The notes: a model not told the origin generated them from the letters alone. Numbered from the stretch's first letter, positions 1 through 8,351 are shown. The stretch is DNA of 16,071 bases from Bacteroidota bacterium (GCA_021780705.1 JAJXYG010000271.1:1-16071), one strand, 5' to 3'. Numbers and translations are program-made.

Positions 1-60
1 CATGCTGAAAAACCTCTGATTGGCCCATTCGCCTTCATTTCCTGTCGGAAAATAAGTGAG

Positions 61-705
61 TCATCCACCAGGACTTTCTTTCCATTCTCCCACCAATTGC
101 ACTTCAGCAACAGGGCTGAAAAGAAACATCTTTCCGCTGGCAGTTTCCCTGCACAGATACCTTTTTCTTACCTTCTGGCCGCGGCAATATATCCGGTCTC
201 CCTTCAGGCGAAACAGGCTATTGAGCGGCAGTTCTTCCACCAGAAAGAATCCAGGTTTGTGGGGATCATATTTTCGCAAAATTCTAAGGAGTCCTTCTTC
301 TGCACAGGAACTGGCAGCCGGGCTTTTCAGGCTTCGCAACAATTCCTGTTGGATATCGCCGGGGAATATTTCCCTGGATAAAAACCGGGAAAGCAGCATG
401 CCAAATTCCTTTTTCCACCTGTCCCCGTGCGGCGCAATCCCGTTCCCATACTTTTCATAGGCCAGTAAATGACCCAGTTCATGAAGCAGGGTAATCAAAA
501 ATGCATAAGGGTTCAGGTTGCCGTTGACACTGATCCGGTGGTGGCGGTTTCCATGGCCATTGCGGTAATCCCCCAGGATGGTTTGTCGAGCCCGGGTAAT
601 GGTAAGATGCACCTTGTAGTTATGGAGAAACTGGAGCACTTCCTCGAACGAACCTTCGGGAAGAAATCCGCGCAAATGCTCCATAGGTGATTCCTTCTTA
701 GCCAT
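61..705 (-). CDS. SprT-like zinc metalloprotease domain protein
   Basis: The 214-residue protein carries the SprT-family zinc signature. A helix with HELGH has H75 and H79 as ligands and E76 as the catalytic base, and a downstream HGDRW puts a likely third ligand at H93. SprT-like domains are minimal zinc peptidase folds related to the protease part of Spartan, which removes DNA-protein crosslinks; the role of the short Bacteroidota versions is not established. There is no signal peptide or membrane segment, so it should be cytoplasmic. The roughly 120 residues after the motif contain single cysteines but no clear CxxC pairs, so I see no zinc ribbon. The ATG lies inside the end of the upstream gene (8-nt overlap), which suggests translational coupling and supports this start; M8 is an alternative. 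Fold assignment is confident, function is inferred. Confidence 0.85.
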   Translation of the reverse strand: MAKKESPMEHLRGFLPEGSFEEVLQFLHNYKVHLTITRARQTILGDYRNGHGNRHHRISVNGNLNPYAFLITLLHELGHLLAYEKYGNGIAPHGDRWKKEFGMLLSRFLSREIFPGDIQQELLRSLKSPAASSCAEEGLLRILRKYDPHKPGFFLVEELPLNSLFRLKGDRIYCRGQKVRKRYLCRETASGKMFLFSPVAEVQLVGEWKESPGG

Positions 706-1096
706 GTTTCTTATTACGAGAGAGTTTCAGTAACTGACTTACCTCCAACAGGGTATATACAATGTATAACCCCAGGGCGGTGAAAAGAGATGGTTTATTG
801 ACTTTTCCATGGGTGATAAACAGGAATAGGCCCAATGAAAGAATCACTACAAATATCTTGAGAATCAGGGAAAGGTAGATTCCCCTGAGAAAAGCACTGA
901 AATTATCGGACCTAAGCGCCTTGAGCTGAATATAAAAACCACCCATTCCCAGCAGGAAGAGCAGCAGGTTGGCAATCAGGAGGAAGGACAGGCTAAATCC
1001 GATTTTTTCAAGCCAGGCGCCGAACAGGAGTGCTACGATGTTTATGGCAATAAACACCAGTATCACCGGCAGGAAGTTCTTAAGTGAGGATTTCAT
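698..1096 (-). CDS. Four-helix membrane protein, AtpI-like position
   Basis: The 132-residue protein is very hydrophobic, with four likely membrane helices at about residues 9-28, 36-57, 75-95 and 103-122 and a short basic cytoplasmic tail. I do not recognise a catalytic motif. Its start overlaps the stop of the AtpZ/AtpI-like gene by 4 nt (ATGA), and its own stop overlaps the start of the SprT-like gene by 8 nt, so all three are probably one transcript. A small membrane protein after AtpZ is reminiscent of the AtpI-type proteins that precede ATP synthase subunit a, where they assist c-ring assembly. That role here is inferred from position and topology only. Confidence 0.75.
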   Translation of the reverse strand: MKSSLKNFLPVILVFIAINIVALLFGAWLEKIGFSLSFLLIANLLLFLLGMGGFYIQLKALRSDNFSAFLRGIYLSLILKIFVVILSLGLFLFITHGKVNKPSLFTALGLYIVYTLLEVSQLLKLSRNKKHG

Positions 1097-1302
1097 TTTC
1101 GTTTTGAGGTTTCTTTAATAATGTTGATCATAAGTCCCACCAGGACCAGGAGCGGCAGCAGCCATACAAATACCGGCAGGGACAGGTTTAGCCACCGGTC
1201 TGCCTTCAATCCCAGCAGTACCGCAATACCCAGGCTTACCAAAAACTGCATAGCGAGCCCGGAATACCTATATAATGAATTTCTTTGCTTTGGCTCTTGC
1301 AT
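1093..1302 (-). CDS. AtpZ/AtpI family protein
   Basis: The 69-residue protein has two membrane helices (about 16-33 and 43-62) joined by a short loop containing GLKADRWLN. This matches the two-helix AtpZ/AtpI family, whose members sit at the head of F-type ATP synthase operons and are implicated in c-ring assembly or Mg2+/Ca2+ supply to the synthase. It is the first gene of the minus-strand set, with an exact TAnnTTTG promoter box 45-52 nt upstream of the ATG. No ATP synthase subunit follows in this window; the next genes are an unknown membrane protein and a SprT-like protease. Family assignment is good, but the function in this detached setting is uncertain. Confidence 0.8.
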   Translation of the reverse strand: MQEPKQRNSLYRYSGLAMQFLVSLGIAVLLGLKADRWLNLSLPVFVWLLPLLVLVGLMINIIKETSKRK

Positions 1303-1339
1303 TAACAGATATTATTTCGACCGAAAACAACCCGAGTAA

Positions 1340-1403
1340 CCTGTCGCAAAGGTACGGTCAAACCGGTGAGGTCCGTTCCTATACAAATTTCGATTGCGAC
1401 AGG
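1340..1403. repeat. Perfect 10-bp inverted repeat, 44-nt spacer
   Basis: CCTGTCGCAA at 1340-1349 is matched exactly by its reverse complement TTGCGACAGG at 1394-1403. The left arm covers part of the predicted minus-strand -7 box and its start site. It could be a split operator bound by a dimeric regulator, or a hairpin in a divergent transcript. No T-tract follows on either strand, so a terminator is unlikely. Confidence 0.6.
1347..1354 (-). promoter_or_regulatory. Candidate -7 box for the atpZ-like operon
   Basis: On the minus strand these bases read TACCTTTG, an exact match to the Bacteroidota -7 consensus TAnnTTTG. Transcription would start near 1340, giving a leader of roughly 40 nt before the ATG at 1302. 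No TTG lies at the expected 17-23 nt upstream; the nearest is about 29 nt away. The box overlaps the left arm of a perfect inverted repeat (1340-1349). Confidence 0.45.
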
Positions 1404-1563
1404 GCATGGTCACAGAAATTTTGTAAGGAAACTATAAATTCACTGCCCTGGTAATACCTGCCCGCAGCCTGCTATGAATTATGGACTTATTTTTGCAGAT
1501 ATCTTATGCATCCGTTTCCCGCCCGGATTCAGTCGCAGGGCCAAAATAAATGTATTTTTAAAA

Positions 1564-1571
1564 TATTTTTG
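1564..1571 (+). promoter_or_regulatory. Candidate -7 box for the sprE-like/mrcA transcript
   Basis: TATTTTTG fits TAnnTTTG exactly and lies in an AT-rich stretch about 60 nt before the sprE-like start. No TTG is present 17-23 nt upstream, so only the -7 half is supported. An equally good box at 1488-1495 and a one-mismatch box at 1617-1624 are alternatives. Confidence 0.35.
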
Positions 1572-1630
1572 TAAAAAGGAAGTTTTATAATAAAACAAGC
1601 TATTTTTCCATAATTGTACCTTTCCAAAAA

Positions 1631-4600
1631 TTGTCACTATTGTTAAACCCCAGGATTTCAAAGGCCATCGCTATTTGCTTGTTTTGCCTGTTGGTTTCTC
1701 CGAAAGTTCATGCTCAGCTATCCAAGATTACGGAAAATATCGATTCGGAAAAGCCCCAGAAATTCAAGGACAAGACCCTGAAGGCAGAGAAGACAGGTGA
1801 TAAAAAATTCAACCTTCCCCGGAGGTTCATTCAAAATACCGTATCCCATTATAATTATTTCTTTAATGCCCATACCAAGATTGACGAAGTAATTGAGAGG
1901 GCCCGGATGGCCCAAAGGGATGATTATAATCAACTCCTGCCCTTCTACTCTTATTCGCTTGACAATACCGCCGCCCAGAAGAGGGACCTGGATTCAGTAA
2001 TCTATAAGGCCACTGCCGGCATCCTGATTCACGATCTGCGGAGTGACTGGGTAGACAATCTCTACCAATTGATCGGTGAGGCATACTATTTCCGAAAAGA
2101 TTTTGATTCGGCCTATATAACTTTTCAATTCATCAATTACAATTTATTTCCCCGCAATAAAAAAGATGAGGATGACCAGTTGATTGTGGGCTCCAATGAA
2201 AACGGGAACAAGCAGGGAATCAGTGTAGTCAGCAAGGAAGATCCGGGATTCCTACACCGGATCTGGCGCCGCCCCCCCAGCCGAAATGACGCACTGGTCT
2301 GGCAGGTAAGGGCCCTGATCGATCTGGGTGATTTTGGAGTCGCCGCAGGCCTGATCAGCACCCTGCAAAACGATCCCAACTTTCCGCAGAGGCTGGTGCC
2401 TTATTTTGAAGAGATGAGGGCGTACTGGTTTTATAATCAGCAAATGTATGACAGCACCCTTCCCCACCTGATCCTTTCACTCCCCAATTGCCTGGATATT
2501 GAGGCTAAGGCCAGAAGGGAGTTTCTCATTGCCCAATTATATGAGAAAACGGGAGACCAGCAGGAAGCTTCAGGGTATTATGAAAAGGCAATGCATCTGA
2601 CCACCAATCCCCTTCTGGAAATATATGCCAACCTCAACCGGGCGAAAATGATACGCAATCATGATCCTGCCGTAATTGACAAGGCAATCTCCACCTTGGT
2701 GCATATGGCCAGGAAGGATAAATACGAACCTTACCGGGACCTCATCTATTTTTCGGCGGCCCAGTTGGCCATGATCAAACCGGACACCTTAACGGCCTTC
2801 AATCTGTATAAGTCCAGCGCCCGCTACAATACTGAAAATATTTCCATGAAGAACAAGGCTTTTCTGGAAATGGCTGCTATCAGTTACCGCCAAAAAGATT
2901 ACCGCGACGCCTATAACTACTACGACAGTGTCCAGACCCAGGGTGATACTGCCTTAACAGATATTTCCGATATCCGGCTAAGAAAGAAAACACTTGCCTC
3001 TATTGTAACCCAAATGAACATCATCAACCGGGAGGATAGTCTCCAGGCTATTGCCGCCATGACGGATGCAGACCGCAATGCCTACCTCAAAAAGTTATCC
3101 CGGAAATTAATGAAGCAGAAGGGTGCCAAAGAAGAAGCCCAGGCTTATGCCAATGAAGCTTCCGCATTTTTCAAGAGCCAGGATGCTACCTATGGAATGG
3201 GCGGGAACATGAGCCCGTCGGGGGCCTGGTACTTCTACGATAATGCCATGAAATCCAATGGATATAATGAGTTCAGCCAAACCTGGGGGAAAAGACAGAA
3301 CGTGGACAACTGGCGAAGGGCTGCTGCTTCCTCAGCGGCCATATCAGCCAATTCCATGGGATCGCCGGACGGCAATGACAGCAGCCAAATCGCAGGGCAG
3401 GCTCCGGGGGGAAACGCCCCGGGCGGAGAAGGCAACCTGAAATCAGGATTGCAGGGCCCTGCTGATTACTCGGTAGCCGGATTACTGGCCAATGTGCCCC
3501 TTACCCCTGAAAAGATGCGGCAATCTAACGGCAGGCTCACAGATGCCTATTTTCAGCTGGGAAAGGATTATCAAAATCATCTCGCTGATTACCAGGCTGC
3601 AATCGGCTCCTATGACACCTCACTGCACCGATTCCCGGACAGTCTTTTTGCCGGGGAACTGTACCTGAACCTTTCATTTTGCTACCGTAAAATCGGGGAT
3701 CAGGCCAAGGCTGATTATTACAAGAACCTGCTTTTGAAAAAATTTGAAAAGAGCAAATTTGCCAAATTGGCCGCCCATCCGGAGGAAATGGAAGCTTCCT
3801 ATAAAGATTCTGCTGCCACAAAAAGTTATGAAGCCATCTACACCCATTTTATAGAAGGTGATTTCCAACAGGCGGTTGATGAAAAAAGGCAGGCCGACAG
3901 CCTGTACGGAACCAGCTACTGGACCCCTCAGCTGCTGTGGATTGAATCGGTGTATTACATTAAGAAAAGAGAGGATACCACCGCCATCGGGGTCCTTAAC
4001 CAGATCATCACCCATTATCCGGGTTCCCCGCTCCAGGACAGGGCTGTCACCATGATCGATGTACTGAAAAGGAGAAAGCAGATTGAAAATTATCTCACCA
4101 ACCTGAAGGTTACCCGGGTCAGGGAGGATTCCCAGATTGTGGTGCAGGAGACCCCCGAAGCTTTGTCGTCTCAGAATTCCGATACCGCCACAATCACCCG
4201 GGTTCAAAAAGATACCTCCCGGATAGTACCGGCTGCCAGACCCATTGAAGCCCTGAAAAAACCAGCACCTAAGATCTCCAACAAGTTTTTCACCTTCGAC
4301 CCCAATGCCCCTCAGGAGGTAATGATGGTAATGACCAAAGTCGACCCGGTCTATAGCAGTGAGGCCAAAAATGCCTTTACCCGATTTAACGAGGAAAACT
4401 TCTATGCCAGACATTTCACTATTCAAAAAGACACCCTTGACAGCATTCGCACCGTGTTGCTCTTTTCACCCTTTGACAATGCAAATGATGCGATCCTATA
4501 TATGAACCGGTTGAAAAAGAGTACCCAGTCAGAGATATCCTGGCTGCCGGCCAATAAATATGCGTTTTATATCATATCAGAGGACAACTTGCAATTACTT

Positions 4601-4666
4601 AAAGAAAACAAAAACTTAAAGGGTTATATTGATCTTTTAACCGAGAAATACCCGGGGAAATTTTAA
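1631..4666 (+). CDS. sprE: SprE/PorW-like TPR protein, type IX secretion/gliding
   Basis: This 1011-residue exported protein resembles SprE (Flavobacterium) and PorW (Porphyromonas), needed for type IX secretion and gliding. Residues 1-29 look like a signal peptide ending VHA|Q. An N-terminal domain (about 50-190) includes YNYFFNAHTKIDEV and DLRSDWVDNLYQLIGEAYYF, patterns I associate with this family. TPR-like helical pairs occupy about 210-550 and 630-850. A Gly/Ser/Pro-rich linker separates them (about 565-620), and a globular domain closes the protein (about 895-1011). No in-frame ATG lies near the N-terminus, so translation must begin at TTG 1631 or TTG 1640. Known SprE/PorW proteins are lipoproteins, but no lipobox is visible here. 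mrcA follows after 45 nt, probably in the same transcript. Family assignment rests on remembered similarity and architecture. Confidence 0.8.
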   Translation: MSLLLNPRISKAIAICLFCLLVSPKVHAQLSKITENIDSEKPQKFKDKTLKAEKTGDKKFNLPRRFIQNTVSHYNYFFNAHTKIDEVIERARMAQRDDYNQLLPFYSYSLDNTAAQKRDLDSVIYKATAGILIHDLRSDWVDNLYQLIGEAYYFRKDFDSAYITFQFINYNLFPRNKKDEDDQLIVGSNENGNKQGISVVSKEDPGFLHRIWRRPPSRNDALVWQVRALIDLGDFGVAAGLISTLQNDPNFPQRLVPYFEEMRAYWFYNQQMYDSTLPHLILSLPNCLDIEAKARREFLIAQLYEKTGDQQEASGYYEKAMHLTTNPLLEIYANLNRAKMIRNHDPAVIDKAISTLVHMARKDKYEPYRDLIYFSAAQLAMIKPDTLTAFNLYKSSARYNTENISMKNKAFLEMAAISYRQKDYRDAYNYYDSVQTQGDTALTDISDIRLRKKTLASIVTQMNIINREDSLQAIAAMTDADRNAYLKKLSRKLMKQKGAKEEAQAYANEASAFFKSQDATYGMGGNMSPSGAWYFYDNAMKSNGYNEFSQTWGKRQNVDNWRRAAASSAAISANSMGSPDGNDSSQIAGQAPGGNAPGGEGNLKSGLQGPADYSVAGLLANVPLTPEKMRQSNGRLTDAYFQLGKDYQNHLADYQAAIGSYDTSLHRFPDSLFAGELYLNLSFCYRKIGDQAKADYYKNLLLKKFEKSKFAKLAAHPEEMEASYKDSAATKSYEAIYTHFIEGDFQQAVDEKRQADSLYGTSYWTPQLLWIESVYYIKKREDTTAIGVLNQIITHYPGSPLQDRAVTMIDVLKRRKQIENYLTNLKVTRVREDSQIVVQETPEALSSQNSDTATITRVQKDTSRIVPAARPIEALKKPAPKISNKFFTFDPNAPQEVMMVMTKVDPVYSSEAKNAFTRFNEENFYARHFTIQKDTLDSIRTVLLFSPFDNANDAILYMNRLKKSTQSEISWLPANKYAFYIISEDNLQLLKENKNLKGYIDLLTEKYPGKF

Positions 4667-4711
4667 TTTTATAGATATTAGCGCTTTACCCTGTCTAAAG
4701 AAAATATCCTA

Positions 4712-7105
4712 ATGGCGTCAAAAAAATCAAAATCGGATAAAAAACCCAAAACCACCCCGGCTGTCAGAGTCTTATGGACCCTGGTCCTGGGGGGAATCGT
4801 CTTTGGTATATTGATGCTCACTGCTGCCGATGTGGGCCTTTTTGGAAAATTACCTTCCTTGAGGGAACTGGAAAACCCCCAAGCCAACCTGGCTACGGAG
4901 ATCTATGCAGATGACGGCAAGACGCTCATGGGCAAGATTTACACGGAGAACAGGAGTTTCGTGGATTTCAATAATATTTCCAAACACGTTATTGACGCCC
5001 TGATTTCTACAGAAGACATCCGGTTTTATGAACATTCCGGGATTGATGCCATTGCGGTGGCCCGGGCTGTAAAGGGACTGGGAAGCGAAGGCGGGGGAAG
5101 CACCATTACCCAGCAGCTTGCCAAGAACATGCTGGGACAGGGCGGTGGCTGGGTCGGAAAACGGATCCTGGATAAACTGAAAGAGTGGATTGTCGCAGTC
5201 AAACTCGAAAAGAACTTCACAAAACAGGAAATCCTGGCCCTATATCTGAACCGGGTCTCCTGGCTGAATGTATACGGGATCCGCAATGCCTCCCTGGTCT
5301 ATTTCCAAAAAGAACCTTCGGAGCTTACTACCGATGAAGCAGCTCTTCTGGTGGGAATGCTGAGTGGCCCCTGGCAGTATGATCCCGTCCACCATCCCAA
5401 GGCCGCCATGGCCCGGCGCAACCTGGTTCTGGACAGGATGGTTACCAATAACGTATTATCCGCTTCCAAGGCGGCTGCACTCAAAAAGCTGCCCCTGGAT
5501 ATCAAATACAAAAAACTGGATGAGACCATGGGAATCGCCCCCTACTTCAGGTCTATTCTTACCCGTAAATTGCTCGATTGGTGCGGCACCCATGTCAACC
5601 CGGAGACCGGAAAGAACTACGACCTCTACCGGGATGGCCTAAAGGTATATACCACCATTGATCCGAAGATGCAGCTCTATGCCGAGCAGGCAGTTATTCG
5701 ACATATGGCCAATATGCAGGTTCGTTTCAACAAACAATTGCCAAAAAATATCTGGAAGGGCCATGAAGACATCCTTAATCGGGCGATGAGGGAAAGTGAT
5801 CGCTGGAAAGCCATGAAAGAAGACGGGGCCACCGATGCCGCCATCATCCAGGCCTTCCATACCCCGGTGCATATGAAGATTTTTGCCTGGAATGCCAAAC
5901 GGGAAACCGATACGCTGATGACTCCGCTCGATTCCATCAAGTACCTCAAGCAGATGATGCAAACCGGGTTTTGTGCCATGGACCCCAATACAGGGGAAAT
6001 TAAAGCCTGGGTGGGAGGGATCGATTATAAATGGTTCAAGTTTGACCATGTGACGGCCGCAAGGCAGGTGGGCTCCACCTTTAAACCACTGTTATATACC
6101 CTGGCCATTACCGACGCTGGCCTTACCCCGGACAGTTATATCGGGGGACAGTCCGTGACCCTGGCACATAAAACCATCCAGGCGGAAAAATCCATTGCAG
6201 GTACCGGGGGTACCATGGCCTATTGCCTGGCCAAATCCCTGAATTCTGCTGCATTTTACCTGATGAGTATCATTGGGCCCAAGAAAACTGCAGAGTTTGC
6301 CCATCAGTGTGGAATTACCACCGACATACCCATCGTCCCTTCCATTGCGTTGGGGGCAGCGGACATCCAACTGATAGACATGTTGCATGCCTATACCATG
6401 TTCCCCAACCGCGGGTTTAATACTACTCCCATCATGATGACCCGGATCGAAGATAAAAACGGCAATGTGCTTCAGACTTTCGAATCCGAAACCAACCAGG
6501 TTATCAGCGAGGCAGATGCCTATGCGATGTACAAAATGATGCAGGGGGTTGTCGATTTTGGTACGGGCGGGGCTATGAGATGGAAATATGGAATAAATTG
6601 TGAAATGGGCGGGAAAACGGGAACCACCAATGACAATACCGACGGATGGTTTATCGGATACACCCCCCAATTGCTTGCAGGAGCCTGGGTAGGCTGTGAC
6701 GATCCGTTCCTGCACCTCAGAAACGGCTGGACCGATGGAGGGAATGACATGGCCATGCCTGAATGGGCTTTTTTCATGCAAAAGGTTTTTGCCGACAAAA
6801 CCCTGGGCATTGACCCCAATGCCAAATTCCCCATTCCTGCCGTATTAAATAATAACCCTATTTATGCCGACCAGAACTTTGCAAATATTGAACGGGACGG
6901 CAAAGGCGATGACAACCCCCAGGATGTAGGAAATGGGAATGCCGGTGACTATGAAGCCCCCACCCCGAATGTTCCGGTGGAATCACAGTTTGCTCCACCT
7001 CCACCCCCCTCCCGGCGCGGCAGAGGTGATACTTCGAGGCTTCAACCCAAAAACATCATGAAGCCCCAGGGAATTCATGCGAAGAAGTCCTCCAGCGATT
7101 ATTAG
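4712..7105 (+). CDS. mrcA: Class A penicillin-binding protein 1A (bifunctional)
   Basis: The 797-residue protein polymerises lipid II and crosslinks the stem peptides at the outer face of the inner membrane. A basic cytoplasmic N-terminus precedes one membrane anchor (about 19-39). The GT51 glycosyltransferase domain shows EDIRFYEH, with catalytic E101, then GGSTITQQLAKN (S130), the KLKEW helix and LYLNRV. The transpeptidase domain has all three motifs: STFK (nucleophile S455, K458), SLN (509-511) and KTGTT (635-639). A long segment of about 100 residues between the domains resembles other Bacteroidota PBP1A proteins. The C-terminus is a proline-rich, basic, probably disordered tail. All catalytic residues are present. 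It begins 45 nt after the sprE-like gene behind an A-rich leader (AAAGAAAAT), with no terminator visible between them. Confidence 0.95.
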   Translation: MASKKSKSDKKPKTTPAVRVLWTLVLGGIVFGILMLTAADVGLFGKLPSLRELENPQANLATEIYADDGKTLMGKIYTENRSFVDFNNISKHVIDALISTEDIRFYEHSGIDAIAVARAVKGLGSEGGGSTITQQLAKNMLGQGGGWVGKRILDKLKEWIVAVKLEKNFTKQEILALYLNRVSWLNVYGIRNASLVYFQKEPSELTTDEAALLVGMLSGPWQYDPVHHPKAAMARRNLVLDRMVTNNVLSASKAAALKKLPLDIKYKKLDETMGIAPYFRSILTRKLLDWCGTHVNPETGKNYDLYRDGLKVYTTIDPKMQLYAEQAVIRHMANMQVRFNKQLPKNIWKGHEDILNRAMRESDRWKAMKEDGATDAAIIQAFHTPVHMKIFAWNAKRETDTLMTPLDSIKYLKQMMQTGFCAMDPNTGEIKAWVGGIDYKWFKFDHVTAARQVGSTFKPLLYTLAITDAGLTPDSYIGGQSVTLAHKTIQAEKSIAGTGGTMAYCLAKSLNSAAFYLMSIIGPKKTAEFAHQCGITTDIPIVPSIALGAADIQLIDMLHAYTMFPNRGFNTTPIMMTRIEDKNGNVLQTFESETNQVISEADAYAMYKMMQGVVDFGTGGAMRWKYGINCEMGGKTGTTNDNTDGWFIGYTPQLLAGAWVGCDDPFLHLRNGWTDGGNDMAMPEWAFFMQKVFADKTLGIDPNAKFPIPAVLNNNPIYADQNFANIERDGKGDDNPQDVGNGNAGDYEAPTPNVPVESQFAPPPPPSRRGRGDTSRLQPKNIMKPQGIHAKKSSSDY

Positions 7106-7286
7106 CGTGGCGGCAGGGTTGAAGTGATGCACAATTCCCGTTTTATAGCAGCCAGGAATGGGCGAACTGATTTTTTCCTATCCGGTCGGATTGCATGGAA
7201 AAGTTTAGGACATTTGCAAAGAAGATCACCACTGCGGGCTGGCCTTCTCGATATATTTTCCTACACACGATTCAAAATACCGGACA

Positions 7287-8291
7287 TTGAAACAAAAACT
7301 TATCTCCTTTTTTCTGGTTGCCGTCTTTTTGTTGACCGATTTCCACCTATTATTTGGTTGGGGTTCCTGGGGACACACCCATATTAACCGGGCAGCGGTC
7401 TTTGCCCTTCCCACCCCTATGAGGATGTTCTACTTTAATCATATCGACTTCATTACTGAAGGCGCAGTGGTGCCGGATCTCAGGAGGGGATTGCTGAATG
7501 ACAAGGCCGAATCCCCCAGGCACTATATTGATATGGAGGAATTTGGTAATATTCCGGCAGATGAATTCCCGCAAACCCCGGCTCAGGCTTATGGGGAATA
7601 CACCCAATCCTTCCTGGACAAGACAGGATACCTGCCCTGGTATATACAGACCATGACGACTAAACTCACCCATGCCTTTTCCCAGCGAAATAAAGAAGCC
7701 ATCCTATTTCTTTCTGCAGAACTGGGACACTATGTAGCCGATGCACACATGCCGCTGCATACCGCATCCAATTTTAATGGGCAGCTGACAGGTCAAAAGG
7801 GAATTCATGCGCTTTGGGAATCTGAAATACCGGAATTATTCGGAAATGCCTATAATTTCAGGACGGGGCCTGCCACCTACCTCCCTGACATCACTGCGGC
7901 CACGTGGAAGATTATCGCACATTCCCATTCTCTGGAGGACTCTGTGCTCGATGCCGACAGAAGGGTTCGCGAAAGTTTTCCCAAGGACAAGATGTATAAA
8001 ATAGACGCACAGGGACATCCGGTGCTGTTTTATAATGAACCCGTGTATTCTGACAGCTATGCCAAAGAATTCAATGACCAAATGCACGGAATGGTGAAAA
8101 AGCAGCTTTGGCTTTCCATTCAGGACGTAGCCAATTTCTGGTATACAGCCTGGGTCAATGCCGGGAAGCCAAACCTGGACTCCCTGGATGACCCTCACCT
8201 CTTTAAGGAAAACCGGGAAAATTACCTGATGGAATATAAAGCCTGGGAAAAGGGGAAATTGCTCAATCTGAATATTAGCAGAAGCCGCTAA
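7287..8291 (+). CDS. Secreted zinc-dependent phospholipase C family protein
   Basis: The 334-residue exported protein belongs to the phospholipase C/S1-P1 nuclease superfamily, which uses three zinc ions to cleave phosphodiester bonds. The signal peptide (about 1-24) would be cut before W25, giving the N-terminal Trp this fold uses as a zinc ligand. Other candidate ligands are H30 or H32, D64, H79, H148, D152, H158, H174 and E178. Spacings H148-x3-D152-x5-H158 and H174-x3-E178 mirror Bacillus cereus phospholipase C (H118, D122, H128, H142, E146). A Glu in the last place favours the phospholipase branch over S1/P1 nucleases, which use Asp. The start is TTG followed by AAACAAAAA; no upstream ATG is in frame. 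The substrate (phospholipid or nucleic acid) is unproven. It lies 181 nt after mrcA and converges on pspC. Confidence 0.82.
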   Translation: MKQKLISFFLVAVFLLTDFHLLFGWGSWGHTHINRAAVFALPTPMRMFYFNHIDFITEGAVVPDLRRGLLNDKAESPRHYIDMEEFGNIPADEFPQTPAQAYGEYTQSFLDKTGYLPWYIQTMTTKLTHAFSQRNKEAILFLSAELGHYVADAHMPLHTASNFNGQLTGQKGIHALWESEIPELFGNAYNFRTGPATYLPDITAATWKIIAHSHSLEDSVLDADRRVRESFPKDKMYKIDAQGHPVLFYNEPVYSDSYAKEFNDQMHGMVKKQLWLSIQDVANFWYTAWVNAGKPNLDSLDDPHLFKENRENYLMEYKAWEKGKLLNLNISRSR

Positions 8292-8351
8292 GTGTATTGG
8301 AGGGCGCAAATGTTCCCCTGGAAGCCCCTAATATAGGCCGGCAGATATCGC

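Larger units (their letters stand above)
1303..1630. other. Divergent intergenic region, atpZ-like/sprE-like
   Basis: No gene is seen in these 328 bases. They hold the minus-strand -7 box and inverted repeat described separately, plus two plus-strand TATTTTTG boxes at 1488-1495 and 1564-1571. The last 100 bases before the sprE-like start are strongly AT-rich, as expected for a promoter region. ORFs crossing here on the minus strand have no recognisable protein character. Confidence 0.6.

Noticed and set aside
1..60. Possible start of another minus-strand gene, from ATG at 36-38 or at 1-3.
   Set aside because: Only up to 12 codons are visible, no leader or family motif can be judged, and the sequence before the edge is unknown.
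56..690. Plus-strand ORFs opposite the SprT-like gene.
   Set aside because: They lie antisense to a gene with a clear zinc-protease motif, and their compositions (Ser/Pro/Arg-rich) look like shadow frames.
3674..4426. 250-codon minus-strand ORF inside the sprE-like gene.
   Set aside because: It is long but glycine- and phenylalanine-rich with no domain or promoter; the plus-strand frame has the TPR pattern and a full-length product.
6092..6781. 229-codon minus-strand ORF inside mrcA.
   Set aside because: It lies opposite the catalytic SxxK-to-KTG region of the PBP, which fixes the coding strand.
7124..7387. 87-codon plus-strand ORF between mrcA and the phospholipase-like gene.
   Set aside because: It overlaps about 100 nt of the signal peptide and zinc-ligand region of the next gene in another frame and has no recognisable character.
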